From CAYNWK01 sp964400875 (GTDB lineage: Bacteria; Chloroflexota; Anaerolineae; Anaerolineales; UBA4823): DNA of 24,054 nucleotides. Of this stretch, positions 1 to 7,900 are shown piece by piece (the first letter of the stretch is position 1; every line of letters begins with the position of its first letter). Position numbers and translations under genes: made by a program. The stretch covers positions 1 to 24,054 of the forward strand of contig CAYNWK010000062.1 of NCBI GenBank assembly GCA_964400875.1, given 5' to 3'. The notes beneath the pieces were generated by a model. The model did not search any database. It was not told the DNA's origin and was given only the letters and a program-made list of their open reading frames with translations.

Positions 1-48
1 AACCTAGCGGTTAACAGCCGCCCGCTCTGCCGATTGAGCTACCGAGGA
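1..48 (-). tRNA. tRNA-Asn (GTT), 3' part cut off by window edge
   Basis: Read on the minus strand, the sequence starts TCCTCGG (acceptor strand), continues with a D arm closed by GCTC/GAGC, and has an anticodon stem GGCGG/CCGCT around the loop CTGTTAA. The anticodon GTT (window positions 13-15) decodes Asn. The variable loop begins at the window edge, so the T arm and 3' acceptor strand lie outside. A consensus promoter sits just upstream on the same strand. Confidence 0.95.
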
Positions 49-61
49 TCAAAGCGTCGTG

Positions 62-90
62 ATTATACAGTCAAGCCAAAAGCATGTCAA
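62..90 (-). promoter_or_regulatory. Consensus sigma-70-type promoter of tRNA-Asn
   Basis: On the minus strand the -35 box TTGACA (85-90) and the -10 box TATAAT (62-67) are both perfect and are separated by exactly 17 nt. The tRNA 5' end at position 48 lies 13 nt past the -10 box, so the leader would be only a few nucleotides. This fits a strong stable-RNA promoter. Confidence 0.9.
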
Positions 91-195
91 GGAAGGCTTG
101 TGAAGGGGCGCACTCAAAGCTTTTTGAGCATCTGAGCGCTTTAACTTCAACATAACGCCGCCACCGTCGAGTAACCCGCATTACAAGGCTGTAAT

Positions 196-223
196 TTGTC
201 CGCCGGTGAGCTTATATTATAAT
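196..223 (+). promoter_or_regulatory. Likely promoter of the signalling gene block
   Basis: TTGTCC (196-201) and a perfect TATAAT (218-223) are separated by 16 nt. Transcription would start near 230, leaving a leader of about 170 nt before the first start codon at 401. It is the only convincing plus-strand promoter seen upstream of the eight collinear genes, so it may drive the whole block or a separate small RNA. Confidence 0.65.
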
Positions 224-242
224 CTGCCCAATCTTAACATTT

Positions 243-378
243 TAGGGCTTACGAACTTGACTGCGTAAACCCTACATTTACAGGTCCTGCGCAGCCGACG
301 ATGGGACTGAGGAACCTGGTGTGGGTTGAACCCATGCTAAGACCACCGTGCTTATCGCTCACTGCATAACGAATGAGC
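243..378 (+). ncRNA. Structured leader or small RNA of unknown family
   Basis: Consecutive hairpins can be drawn by eye. The first joins 243-253 and 264-274 (TAGGG-x-TTACG with CGTAA-x-CCCTA, 10-nt loop). The second joins CAGGT-CC (281-287) and GG-A-ACCTG (311-318). The third joins GGTG (318-321) and CACC (344-347) and encloses TGGG/CCCA (322-325, 331-334). The fourth joins GCTCA (357-361) and TGAGC (374-378). The segment lies between a good promoter and the first gene. It does not match riboswitch, 6S, SRP or RNase P motifs that I can recognise. It may be a 5' leader or a separate RNA; the folds were drawn by hand and no energies were computed. Confidence 0.4.
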
Positions 379-400
379 CAATGAACAAATTGAGGCCTGC

Positions 401-1231
401 ATGGCTTTAAAAGGCAATTTACGCGATTTTACGATCACACAGCTGCTCAACCTGATTAACCTGGCGCAGAAAACCGGTGTACTCACGGTTGATGGCCCGG
501 TCGATCCGGTATATGTGTTTTTCCGGGAAGGCAAACTGGCCTACGCGCAAGTTGGGCGCAACAGCAACGGCCTGGTGACGATCCTGCACAAGGCAAACAA
601 GCTCACCGCCCACCAATACAAGGTGATCAAAGAGCGCGGCGGACATTTGAGCGATAAGGAGCTGGGTCTCTTATTAATCAACGCGAACTACATCACGCAG
701 CAAGAGATCATCAGCAGCTTGCAAGCGCATTTCGTTGGCATCGTTAACCAGCTTTTCTCCTGGGTTGAAGGCATCTTTAAGTTCGATAGCGATGTCAAAC
801 CGCCCCAAGGGAAGATCGTCGTAAGGGTTGGACTGGAAAACCTGATCATCGACGGTACCAGGCGCTTACATGAATGGGAGCAATTACAGGATGAAATCCC
901 TAGCCTGGATATGGCCCTAAAGTTTACCGACCGACCAGGCGCCAACATACGTGATATCAACTTGAGCGTGGAAGAATGGCGCGTGGTTTCTTACATCAAC
1001 CCAAAGAACAGCATCCGCCAGATCGCGCGCGCCAATAAATTGAACGAGATGGAGATTCGCCGGATCGTGTATGGGCTCCTGCAGGCCGGGTTCGTCCAGA
1101 TAGTCCGACCGGACGGCGCCGCCCCGCGGGTCTCACAACGAACCCAAATACCAGCTACAAGGACAACGGTTGACCAAGAAGAACAAAAATCGTTGATCTT
1201 TCGTATCATCGACCGCATTCGAGCGCTATAA
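401..1231 (+). CDS. DUF4388 (PATAN-like) domain protein
   Basis: A 276-residue soluble protein. Residues 1-100 resemble DUF4388/PATAN domains, known from cyanobacterial PatA-type regulators and from many Chloroflexota and Deltaproteobacteria: an opening of the MALKGNLRDF type, then a GVLTV strand and FFREGKLAYA. Residues 100-150 look like the usual alpha-helical continuation, and residues 165-240 (EEWRVVSYINPKNSIRQIAR onward) read like a winged-helix module. The C-terminal 35 residues are polar and probably flexible. A GAGG ribosome site (392-395) lies 5 nt before the ATG. It is first in the block and 23 nt upstream of a small GTPase gene. DUF4388 proteins are commonly linked to GTPase and two-component signalling, so a role as GTPase partner or adaptor is plausible. 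The biochemical role is unknown; the family call is fairly secure. Confidence 0.85.
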   Translation: MALKGNLRDFTITQLLNLINLAQKTGVLTVDGPVDPVYVFFREGKLAYAQVGRNSNGLVTILHKANKLTAHQYKVIKERGGHLSDKELGLLLINANYITQQEIISSLQAHFVGIVNQLFSWVEGIFKFDSDVKPPQGKIVVRVGLENLIIDGTRRLHEWEQLQDEIPSLDMALKFTDRPGANIRDINLSVEEWRVVSYINPKNSIRQIARANKLNEMEIRRIVYGLLQAGFVQIVRPDGAAPRVSQRTQIPATRTTVDQEEQKSLIFRIIDRIRAL

Positions 1232-1254
1232 ACTACATCAAAGGATAGCCTGTT

Positions 1255-1794
1255 ATGCAGACGGTAAAAATGGTGGTCACAGGCCCCTTCAACGCAGGAA
1301 AAACTGAATTCATCCGCTCGGTTTCCGAGATCGATGTCGTCTCAACCGAGCGTAAGATCTCGGCCGAGACAGAACGAATCAAAGATACCACCACGGTTGC
1401 CATGGACTTCGGACGCATCACGGTGGATAACGACCTGGTCCTGTATTTGTTTGGCACACCAGGCCAAAAGCGTTTCGACTTCATGTGGGAGATCCTCTCG
1501 GAAGGCATGCTGGGCTTCATCGTCATGGTGGATAGCACCCGTCCGGAGACCTTTCGTGAAGCGCGCAGCATCCTGGAAACATTCCGCGCTTATGCGCCTA
1601 CGCCTTACGTCGTAGCGGCGAATAAACAAGATTGCCAGGACGCCTGGGCGATCGAGGATATGCGCATCGCTTTGCGCCTGGACAGCCACGTCAAGCTGCT
1701 CAATTGTGTCGCGCTTGAAAAGGAGAGCGTGAAGAACGTATTATTGGAACTACTCTACAGTATTCTTGATGAAATGGACGGGGGAAAATCCTGA
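1255..1794 (+). CDS. Small Ras/MglA-like signalling GTPase (COG2229 type)
   Basis: A 179-residue single-domain GTPase. The P-loop GPFNAGKT spans residues 10-17. A switch-I segment with TTT lies near 45. G3 is FGTPGQ (66-71), and the base-recognition motif NKQD is at 123-126. The FGTPGQ form, which lacks the canonical Asp of DxxG, is typical of the bacterial COG2229 family that includes actinobacterial CvnD, and is close to MglA. Such proteins act as GTP-dependent molecular switches in the cytoplasm rather than in translation. AAGGAT (1241-1246) provides the ribosome site. The DUF4388 gene precedes it closely, while a 102-nt gap follows. No roadblock (MglB/CvnB-like) gene is present in the window, so its GTPase-activating partner is unknown. 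Confidence 0.92.
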   Translation: MQTVKMVVTGPFNAGKTEFIRSVSEIDVVSTERKISAETERIKDTTTVAMDFGRITVDNDLVLYLFGTPGQKRFDFMWEILSEGMLGFIVMVDSTRPETFREARSILETFRAYAPTPYVVAANKQDCQDAWAIEDMRIALRLDSHVKLLNCVALEKESVKNVLLELLYSILDEMDGGKS

Positions 1795-1896
1795 GGACTG
1801 CCAGTCTTCCAGCCAATCCTTTCGCCATGCATTTCTACCGAGCGCCCGCATGGGTCCTGGAAGTAAGCCTCAGATTTTTACCCGAACAGATTCGCC

Positions 1897-2709
1897 GTGT
1901 CCTCAATTACTACTGACCAGGGGATTGTTCACTACGAAGTCTACGGACGAGGCCGTCCGGTTATCTTATTGCACGGCTGGTTGGGATCTTGGGGCATCTG
2001 GCAAGACACAATGGAATACCTGGGCCGCTATTATCGCACCTATGCGCTGGACTTCTGGGGGTTTGGCGAGTCCGGCAAAAAGTTGAGCTCCTACGCAGTT
2101 CAAGATTTCGCCGACCTGGTCGATCAATTTATGGAGAGCCTGGGGATCATACGAGCTCCGCTGGTAGGACACAGCATGGGCGGCACCGTCAGCCTGTCCG
2201 TCGCCATCAAATACCCAACGAGGGCCAGCCAGGTCACCGTCATTGGTTCCCCCATCCACGGCTCCTCGCTGTCCTTGCTGCTAAAGTTGGCCGGCATTCG
2301 CTGGATCGCCTTCCTGGTGCATAACACAATGTGGGCTCTGAAGTTGGGCATCCGCCTGGCCAGCCCAATCATCACCAAAGACCCGGAATGGCCGGATATG
2401 ATCGCCAAGGATCTCTCCCGAACCACGCTGGAATCTTTCTTGCTCAGCATTGCCTCGCTGAAGCGGACCGATCTGCGAGCGCAACTTAAACCGGTGACCA
2501 TTCCAATTATGGGTATGTTCGGGCAAAAGGACGTCATCGTTCATCCTAACCAGTGGAAACCGTTGATGGACAACGCTCCGCATACCCGGATAGAACGATT
2601 CCAAAACGCTGGACATTTCATCATGCTGGATGAGCCACAGCGGTTCATGCATACGCTAAAAGATTTTTTGGATAACGGTTACTGCCCCTCGGGATGCGAT
2701 CGTGGATGA
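1897..2709 (+). CDS. Alpha/beta hydrolase, intact catalytic triad
   Basis: A 270-residue alpha/beta-hydrolase-fold protein. The oxyanion segment LLHGWLGSW is near 24-32 and the nucleophile elbow GHSMGG puts Ser93 in place. The likely acid is Asp212 (FGQKDVIV) and the base His240 (NAGHFIMLDEP). A helical cap lies between about 120 and 190. The start is GTG at 1897: the frame is closed by a TAA at 1864-1866 and no ATG fits; the ribosome site is poor. It stops 3 nt before the next gene, suggesting translational coupling. The substrate cannot be told from sequence. A second, clearly related hydrolase lies at the far end of the block (12542-13330) but lacks the serine. RsbQ-like proteins of this fold act as ligand sensors for PAS/GAF partners, so a sensory role is possible. 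Confidence 0.92.
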   Translation: MSSITTDQGIVHYEVYGRGRPVILLHGWLGSWGIWQDTMEYLGRYYRTYALDFWGFGESGKKLSSYAVQDFADLVDQFMESLGIIRAPLVGHSMGGTVSLSVAIKYPTRASQVTVIGSPIHGSSLSLLLKLAGIRWIAFLVHNTMWALKLGIRLASPIITKDPEWPDMIAKDLSRTTLESFLLSIASLKRTDLRAQLKPVTIPIMGMFGQKDVIVHPNQWKPLMDNAPHTRIERFQNAGHFIMLDEPQRFMHTLKDFLDNGYCPSGCDRG

Positions 2710-2712
2710 AAC

Positions 2713-3990
2713 ATGCTGAAAATCATTCTGCAAGACCCCCGATTCATTCACCCCTTCAACGAACGGGCGCGCGATTTGCGCATTCAGAATAAACCGCTCT
2801 GGCTGGCGCAGCGAGATATCCTGGCTCCATACACCACCCGCGAGATCGAATTGCCATTGCATGCGCCGTTACCTCAGACGCACGAACCGTGTCTGGTTTA
2901 CCGGGACAATTTATTCTTCGACCAGACCTATTTTGCCGCTTTTTATGCCGAGGCGCGCCGTCGAGGGAAGGCCTGCCGGGCTGCATTTTCGATTAACGAC
3001 CCGGCTTTCCGCGAACATGCCCTGCCGCTAGCGAACTCCTACACACGGGCCGGGAACCTGTTTTTCGCTGACCTGTGGTATTACCCCCACGGACCGGAAG
3101 CCAAAGCCGAACCCGTCGTGATCGACTTGCAAGCGCGTGAAGTCGGTTATTACCACGTCCCCACATATATGGCCTTCGAACAAGGCGATCTCGTCTTTCA
3201 GGTGCCCCTGCGCAGCCTGATCGCCATTGACTCGTGGGTGCATATCTTCATCACCGATATCGTCTTCGGATTATTCAGCCGGGGCGCTCGATTCGAAGCC
3301 AGGTTGGAAAACGACCCCTTCTATAAACTGCGCGTGCTGGGAAAAGCCCTGTACGAAGGCAAACAAGTACTGGAATGCTCCGAGCTGGTCCGCATAGGCC
3401 GTAACTGCGTCATTGACCCACGCGCCATGATCCACGGTCCGACAACTATCGGCGATAACGTCACCATCAACGCCGGAGCGGTCATCGAGAACTGCGTGAT
3501 CGGAGATAACGTCAACATATCCCAGGACTGCCAGTTGATGCTCTCCGTGATCGGCGACGGTTCTTTTTTACCGTTTCGCTCGGCGCTCTTTATGACCACC
3601 CTGATGGACAACAGCATGGTCGCCCAGAATACGTGCCTGCAAATGTGCGTGGTCGGGCGGAACACTTTTATTGGGGCAGGTTCAACGTTCACCGATTTCA
3701 ACCTGGTGCCAGCGCCGCTAAGAGCCCTGGATGGCGACAACCAGTTGAATGAGGCTAACCGCCCAGTCTTAGGCGGTTGTGTCGGGCACAATTGCCGCCT
3801 GGGTTCCGGAATGATCATCTTTCCAGCCCGGACGATCGAATCGGACGTGGTGTTGTTCGCCTCTGTCCAGCGACGGGTGATCGATCAAGACGTCTACTAT
3901 GAGGACAGCGACCATCACCTTCTACGACATGCCGCTTTACACCAGCGGCTATACCCGCGCCAGGACGAGATGGTCGTCGAAGCATGGTAA
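2713..3990 (+). CDS. Left-handed beta-helix (hexapeptide-repeat) protein, GlmU-like C-terminal half
   Basis: A 425-residue protein. Residues 224 to about 392 carry repeated hexapeptides with small and aliphatic residues at fixed spacing (VRIGRNCVIDPRAMI, TTIGDNVTINAGAVI, CVIGDNVNIS, VVGRNTFIGAGSTF, CVGHNCRLGSGMII), typical of the left-handed parallel beta-helix of sugar-nucleotide acyltransferases and pyrophosphorylases. The first 220 residues occupy the place of a nucleotidyltransferase domain, but I cannot find the GxGxR...K signature of active enzymes, so catalysis there is doubtful. Translation is probably coupled to the hydrolase gene 3 nt upstream. It may be a sugar-nucleotide enzyme or a structural homologue; proteins like this are annotated inconsistently. 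The beta-helix call is firm and the function open. Confidence 0.8.
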   Translation: MLKIILQDPRFIHPFNERARDLRIQNKPLWLAQRDILAPYTTREIELPLHAPLPQTHEPCLVYRDNLFFDQTYFAAFYAEARRRGKACRAAFSINDPAFREHALPLANSYTRAGNLFFADLWYYPHGPEAKAEPVVIDLQAREVGYYHVPTYMAFEQGDLVFQVPLRSLIAIDSWVHIFITDIVFGLFSRGARFEARLENDPFYKLRVLGKALYEGKQVLECSELVRIGRNCVIDPRAMIHGPTTIGDNVTINAGAVIENCVIGDNVNISQDCQLMLSVIGDGSFLPFRSALFMTTLMDNSMVAQNTCLQMCVVGRNTFIGAGSTFTDFNLVPAPLRALDGDNQLNEANRPVLGGCVGHNCRLGSGMIIFPARTIESDVVLFASVQRRVIDQDVYYEDSDHHLLRHAALHQRLYPRQDEMVVEAW

Positions 3991-4036
3991 TTTCACCGAG
4001 CTCATCCATTAATTCTTACTTTTTCCGGAGGCTGTT

Positions 4037-4927
4037 ATGCGCAAAGCCCGCCTGATGATCGTTGAAGATGATGCGGACATCTCCAACATGCTGGAGATCT
4101 TCTTCAGCGGCCTCAACTACGAGGTGGATGTCGCGCCTCGGGGTGCAGAGGCGTTGGAGAAGACGCGCCAGAGGATGCCCCATTTGATCATCCTGGATAT
4201 CATGCTGCCAGATATCGATGGCTACGAAGTTTGTAGAATTCTGCGTACGAACACGCGCACGAGCCACATCCCGGTGATCTTTTTAACTCAAAAAGACGAG
4301 CGCAGTGACAAGCTGCAAGGTCTCGAGCTCGGCGCCGACGACTACATCACCAAGCCATTCGATATTGAGGAACTCAAACTGCGCGTGCAGAACGCAATCA
4401 GCCGGGCGGAACGAGAAAGTCTGACCGATCCCCGTTCGGGACTGCCCTCCGGGAGACTGATCGAAGAACAGTTGCGCCGCGTAATCCGCCAAGAAGATTG
4501 GGCTTTGATGGACTTACGGATCAATCATTTCGAGTCCTTCAAGGAGGCCTATGGTTTTGTCGCCGCAGATGACGTGCTGCGATTCACCGCGATGCTCCTG
4601 GGAGAAGTAGTCGACTCAGTCGGTCAAGAAGGCGATTTCATCGGACATGCCGGTGGAGATAATTTCATCATCATCACCAGCGAAGAGGCCGCACCAGCCA
4701 TAGAATCCACATTCAAGGAACGGTTCGCAGAGGAAGTGCTCACACATTACAGCTTTATCGACCGCCAGCAAGGTTATATCGTGGTGGAAGACAGCGACGA
4801 AGGTCCTCAGCAGGTCCCTTTAATGAGCCTGGCGATCGGCATCGTAAGCCCTACCGAATATCCCTTCGCCGATATTCGAGAGATAACGGAAGTCGCTGCG
4901 GAAGCTCGCCGGCGAGATGTAGCCTGA
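4037..4927 (+). CDS. Response regulator: receiver plus degenerate GGDEF domain
   Basis: A 296-residue protein. The receiver domain (1-122) has acidic residues 10-12, phosphoacceptor Asp54 (LIILDIMLP), Thr84 and Lys106 (ITKPFD), so it should be phosphorylatable. Residues 130-290 follow the GGDEF fold: DPRSGLPSGR at the N-terminal turn, then YGFVAADDVL. The signature reads GGDNF (206-210) instead of GGDEF. The usual metal-binding Asp of the DxDxFK segment appears to be Arg161 (RINHFE). Diguanylate cyclase activity is therefore unlikely, and the domain may bind a nucleotide or a partner instead. A strong GGAGG (4027-4031) precedes the ATG by 5 nt. It lies just upstream of the giant histidine kinase, its most likely phosphodonor. 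Confidence 0.9.
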   Translation: MRKARLMIVEDDADISNMLEIFFSGLNYEVDVAPRGAEALEKTRQRMPHLIILDIMLPDIDGYEVCRILRTNTRTSHIPVIFLTQKDERSDKLQGLELGADDYITKPFDIEELKLRVQNAISRAERESLTDPRSGLPSGRLIEEQLRRVIRQEDWALMDLRINHFESFKEAYGFVAADDVLRFTAMLLGEVVDSVGQEGDFIGHAGGDNFIIITSEEAAPAIESTFKERFAEEVLTHYSFIDRQQGYIVVEDSDEGPQQVPLMSLAIGIVSPTEYPFADIREITEVAAEARRRDVA

Positions 4928-4984
4928 GACCAAGCTGGTTAAACGATGAGATCAGCGAACACATCGAGTTGACTTTTGAAATAA

Positions 4985-7900
4985 ATGGGAAATTTGAGCG
5001 CGCTGCCCCTTGGTCTTATCCTGCTGCTCTTCGGATCGGCTTCTTTTGCGTTGATTTTCGCATTTTTACGCGCTGTTCCCCGGATAACGACGCCTGAACG
5101 GGCCCTGCCATCAGACTTCAACCCGCATCAAATTACCCATTTCCCTTTGCCGATCCGCGCTCACGGTCACAACCAGGGAGTCCTGCTGATCCTTCCCGGA
5201 GGAAAGGTCGCATATGCCAACCAGCAAGCTCGTGAGTGGTTCGATTTACGCGATGCAGCGCTAAATCTCGAGATCCTGGCTCGCCGAACCCAGCCGAGCG
5301 AAACCTTCCTGACCCTGTGCGCCGCAGAAGGACAAGCGCGCTTCTCGATTAACGGCCGCCTTGTCGAGGGCGCTTCTTACCAGGTCCCACTCCAGTCCGA
5401 TTCTGCCCTCCTGGTTTCTTTACAAATACCGCAGCTGATCAAGTCTGTAGCGCTGGACTTCGCTGGGAAAGAAGCACCAAACAACGACACGGTGGGCTCA
5501 CCTAAACGACACCTGGATATCTTCACCCAGCTCAGCCAGGCAATGGCAACTAACCTGGATTTGGAGGAGACCCTCTCAGCTATCCTTGAAAGCGTAGGGC
5601 TGCTCCTTCCTGCCGAATTTGCTGAAATATGCATCTGGAAAAAAGCGGAGCGGCACCTCATTCCCTACCGCTTATTCGGTCAGCCCGGATCGGCGCGCCA
5701 GCTAGTCGAGTCTACTGTGCGCTACCGGCCCGGTGAAGGCTACTCCGGATACCTGGTCACCCATCGACAACCGCTCCTGCTTGAAGATGTAGAGAACCCG
5801 CCCGCGGGTTTTGAGCCAATCGAGCACCCCGAGCTGCCATTCCGCGCCTACCTCGGCGTGCCGCTGGCCGTTGGCAGCGAACTAATCGGCACTCTAGAAC
5901 TCGGCAAAGTGAACGCCAATGGTTTCAAGCGAGCGGACCTGGACTTACTGGGTTTGCTTTCCGGGCAAGCTGCCATCGCCCTGCACAACGCTTTACTACA
6001 CGAACAGGAACAACGCAAGGCTACGGAATTAGCCGGGTTGGCGGAATTAGCCCAGGCGGTCAGCGCACTGCCGGATACTCAGGATCTGTTCACTCGCCTG
6101 AGTGAAGGCATTCAACCACTGATTAAAGTGGAGATGCTCGGATTCCTGCTCTACGATGAAGTCCGCCGCACCATCAAAGCCCAATCACCTTTCCAGGGAA
6201 TCCCGGACGATTTTCTAGCGTTGTACCAGGGTGAAATCGCTCCCGGAAGCGATGCTGAGGAGATTTGGTTATCCCAGAAAACCATCCACGCCGCCAACGC
6301 GGAAGATGATGATCGTGTGCGGGCCTTGGGCTTCGAACACCTGGCCCGCGCCGCCGGGATGCAGCAAACTGTTTTCGTCCCGCTGTCGACCTCCGGCCGC
6401 CAGCTAGGTTACCTGCAAGCCGCCAATAAACGTAATGGAAAACCTTTCGATACAGACGATTTGCGGCTGCTGGCGATCATCGCTGGACAGATCGCACCGA
6501 TCATCGAAAACTCCGCCCTGGTGCACCTCTCCAAACGCCGCGCGCTGCGCGCCGAAGCGCTGCGCCGGGTCGCCAGCCTGGCCAGTTCGTCAGCAACCCT
6601 GGACGAGATCCTCAAGTATTCCTTACAGGAGTTCGCCCGACTGGTACAAGCCGATATGGCTGCCATCTTCTTGCTGGATGAGAACCATGGCGAGCTGCGC
6701 CTGCACAAGGATTCTCTATTTGGTCTGGCGGCAGAGGTCGGCGAACGCTTGGGCCGGCTCTCCATCAACGATCCCCAGTTCGAGCATTCGGTGACCGGAA
6801 GCCGGCAAACCTTTCATACAGACAATGCCTCCGAAGACGATCGGATCCTGCCGCTTTACCGACCTTTAGTGAACGGGTTAAACATCCAATCCGCGATCGA
6901 CGTGCCCTTAATCGTCAGGGAGCGGGGTATCGGCGAGATCATGCTGGGCAGCCAGGAGCCTGCCTTCTTCAGTCACAGCGACGCTGCGGTGATCGCCAGC
7001 GCAGCCGGACAGCTGACTAGTGCGATCGAACGCGCTTCGCTCTTCTCGCAAACGGACGAGAGCCTGCGCCGCCGGATCGACCAGCTTACCGCGCTAAACC
7101 GTGTCAGCCGGGAGTTGAATGCGACGCTCGACCTGGAACGCCTGATGAAGCGCGTGTATAAAGAAGCTATAACAGCCACGGCTGCAGATTGTGGTTCGAT
7201 ATTACTTTTTGAATTGGAAAACGGGAGCAAGGATAAAGGGAATCTGCTCTTCCAATTTGGCGATGGACACACTGGAGATTTTCACCCCTTGGAAAGCGCC
7301 GTGCTCGAAACCGGGGAACCCATCCTGATCCCCGATTTCGAGGACCGGGCATACTTGCAGCAACTCCTCGAGCACGTTGACGTTCAAACCGAATCCTTAC
7401 CTCCAGCCGCGCATCCCGGCGTCCTCTCCGGATTGATCGTGCCCATTGCCTATCAAGAGCACATCGCCGGACTGATCTACCTGCATGCCCGGGAGTCCGG
7501 GCATTTCGACCGCATTTCTTTGGAGATCGCACAGGCCATGGCTGTGCAAGCCGCGATCGCCCTGGGCAACGCCCAGCGCTTCCAGGAACAAATTAAACGC
7601 TCCGACCTGCTAAACCATCGGGTGGAAACGCTGGCCAATCTCCTGGAGGTCTCGCAATCGCTGCAAATCGACCAGCCGTTAGAAGTTTCGCTGGAGGCTA
7701 TCGCCTACGGAATTCAAGAGTCAACCCCATTCAACATCGCCTTGCTCAGCGTCTATAACCAGGAGACGGGTATGCTCCAGCGCACCGCCAGCGCCGGCCT
7801 GACTCTTCAGGACATGGACGCTTTGCGCGCTGCCCCACAACCCTGGGATTCCGTCCAGCAAGTTCTGGACAAAGACTACTACCTCGGCCAGGGATATTTC

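Noticed and set aside
1766..2086. 106-codon plus-strand frame filling the gap between the GTPase and the first hydrolase
   Set aside because: It overlaps both neighbours in another frame and its translation is unlike any protein; the 102-nt gap is better left non-coding.
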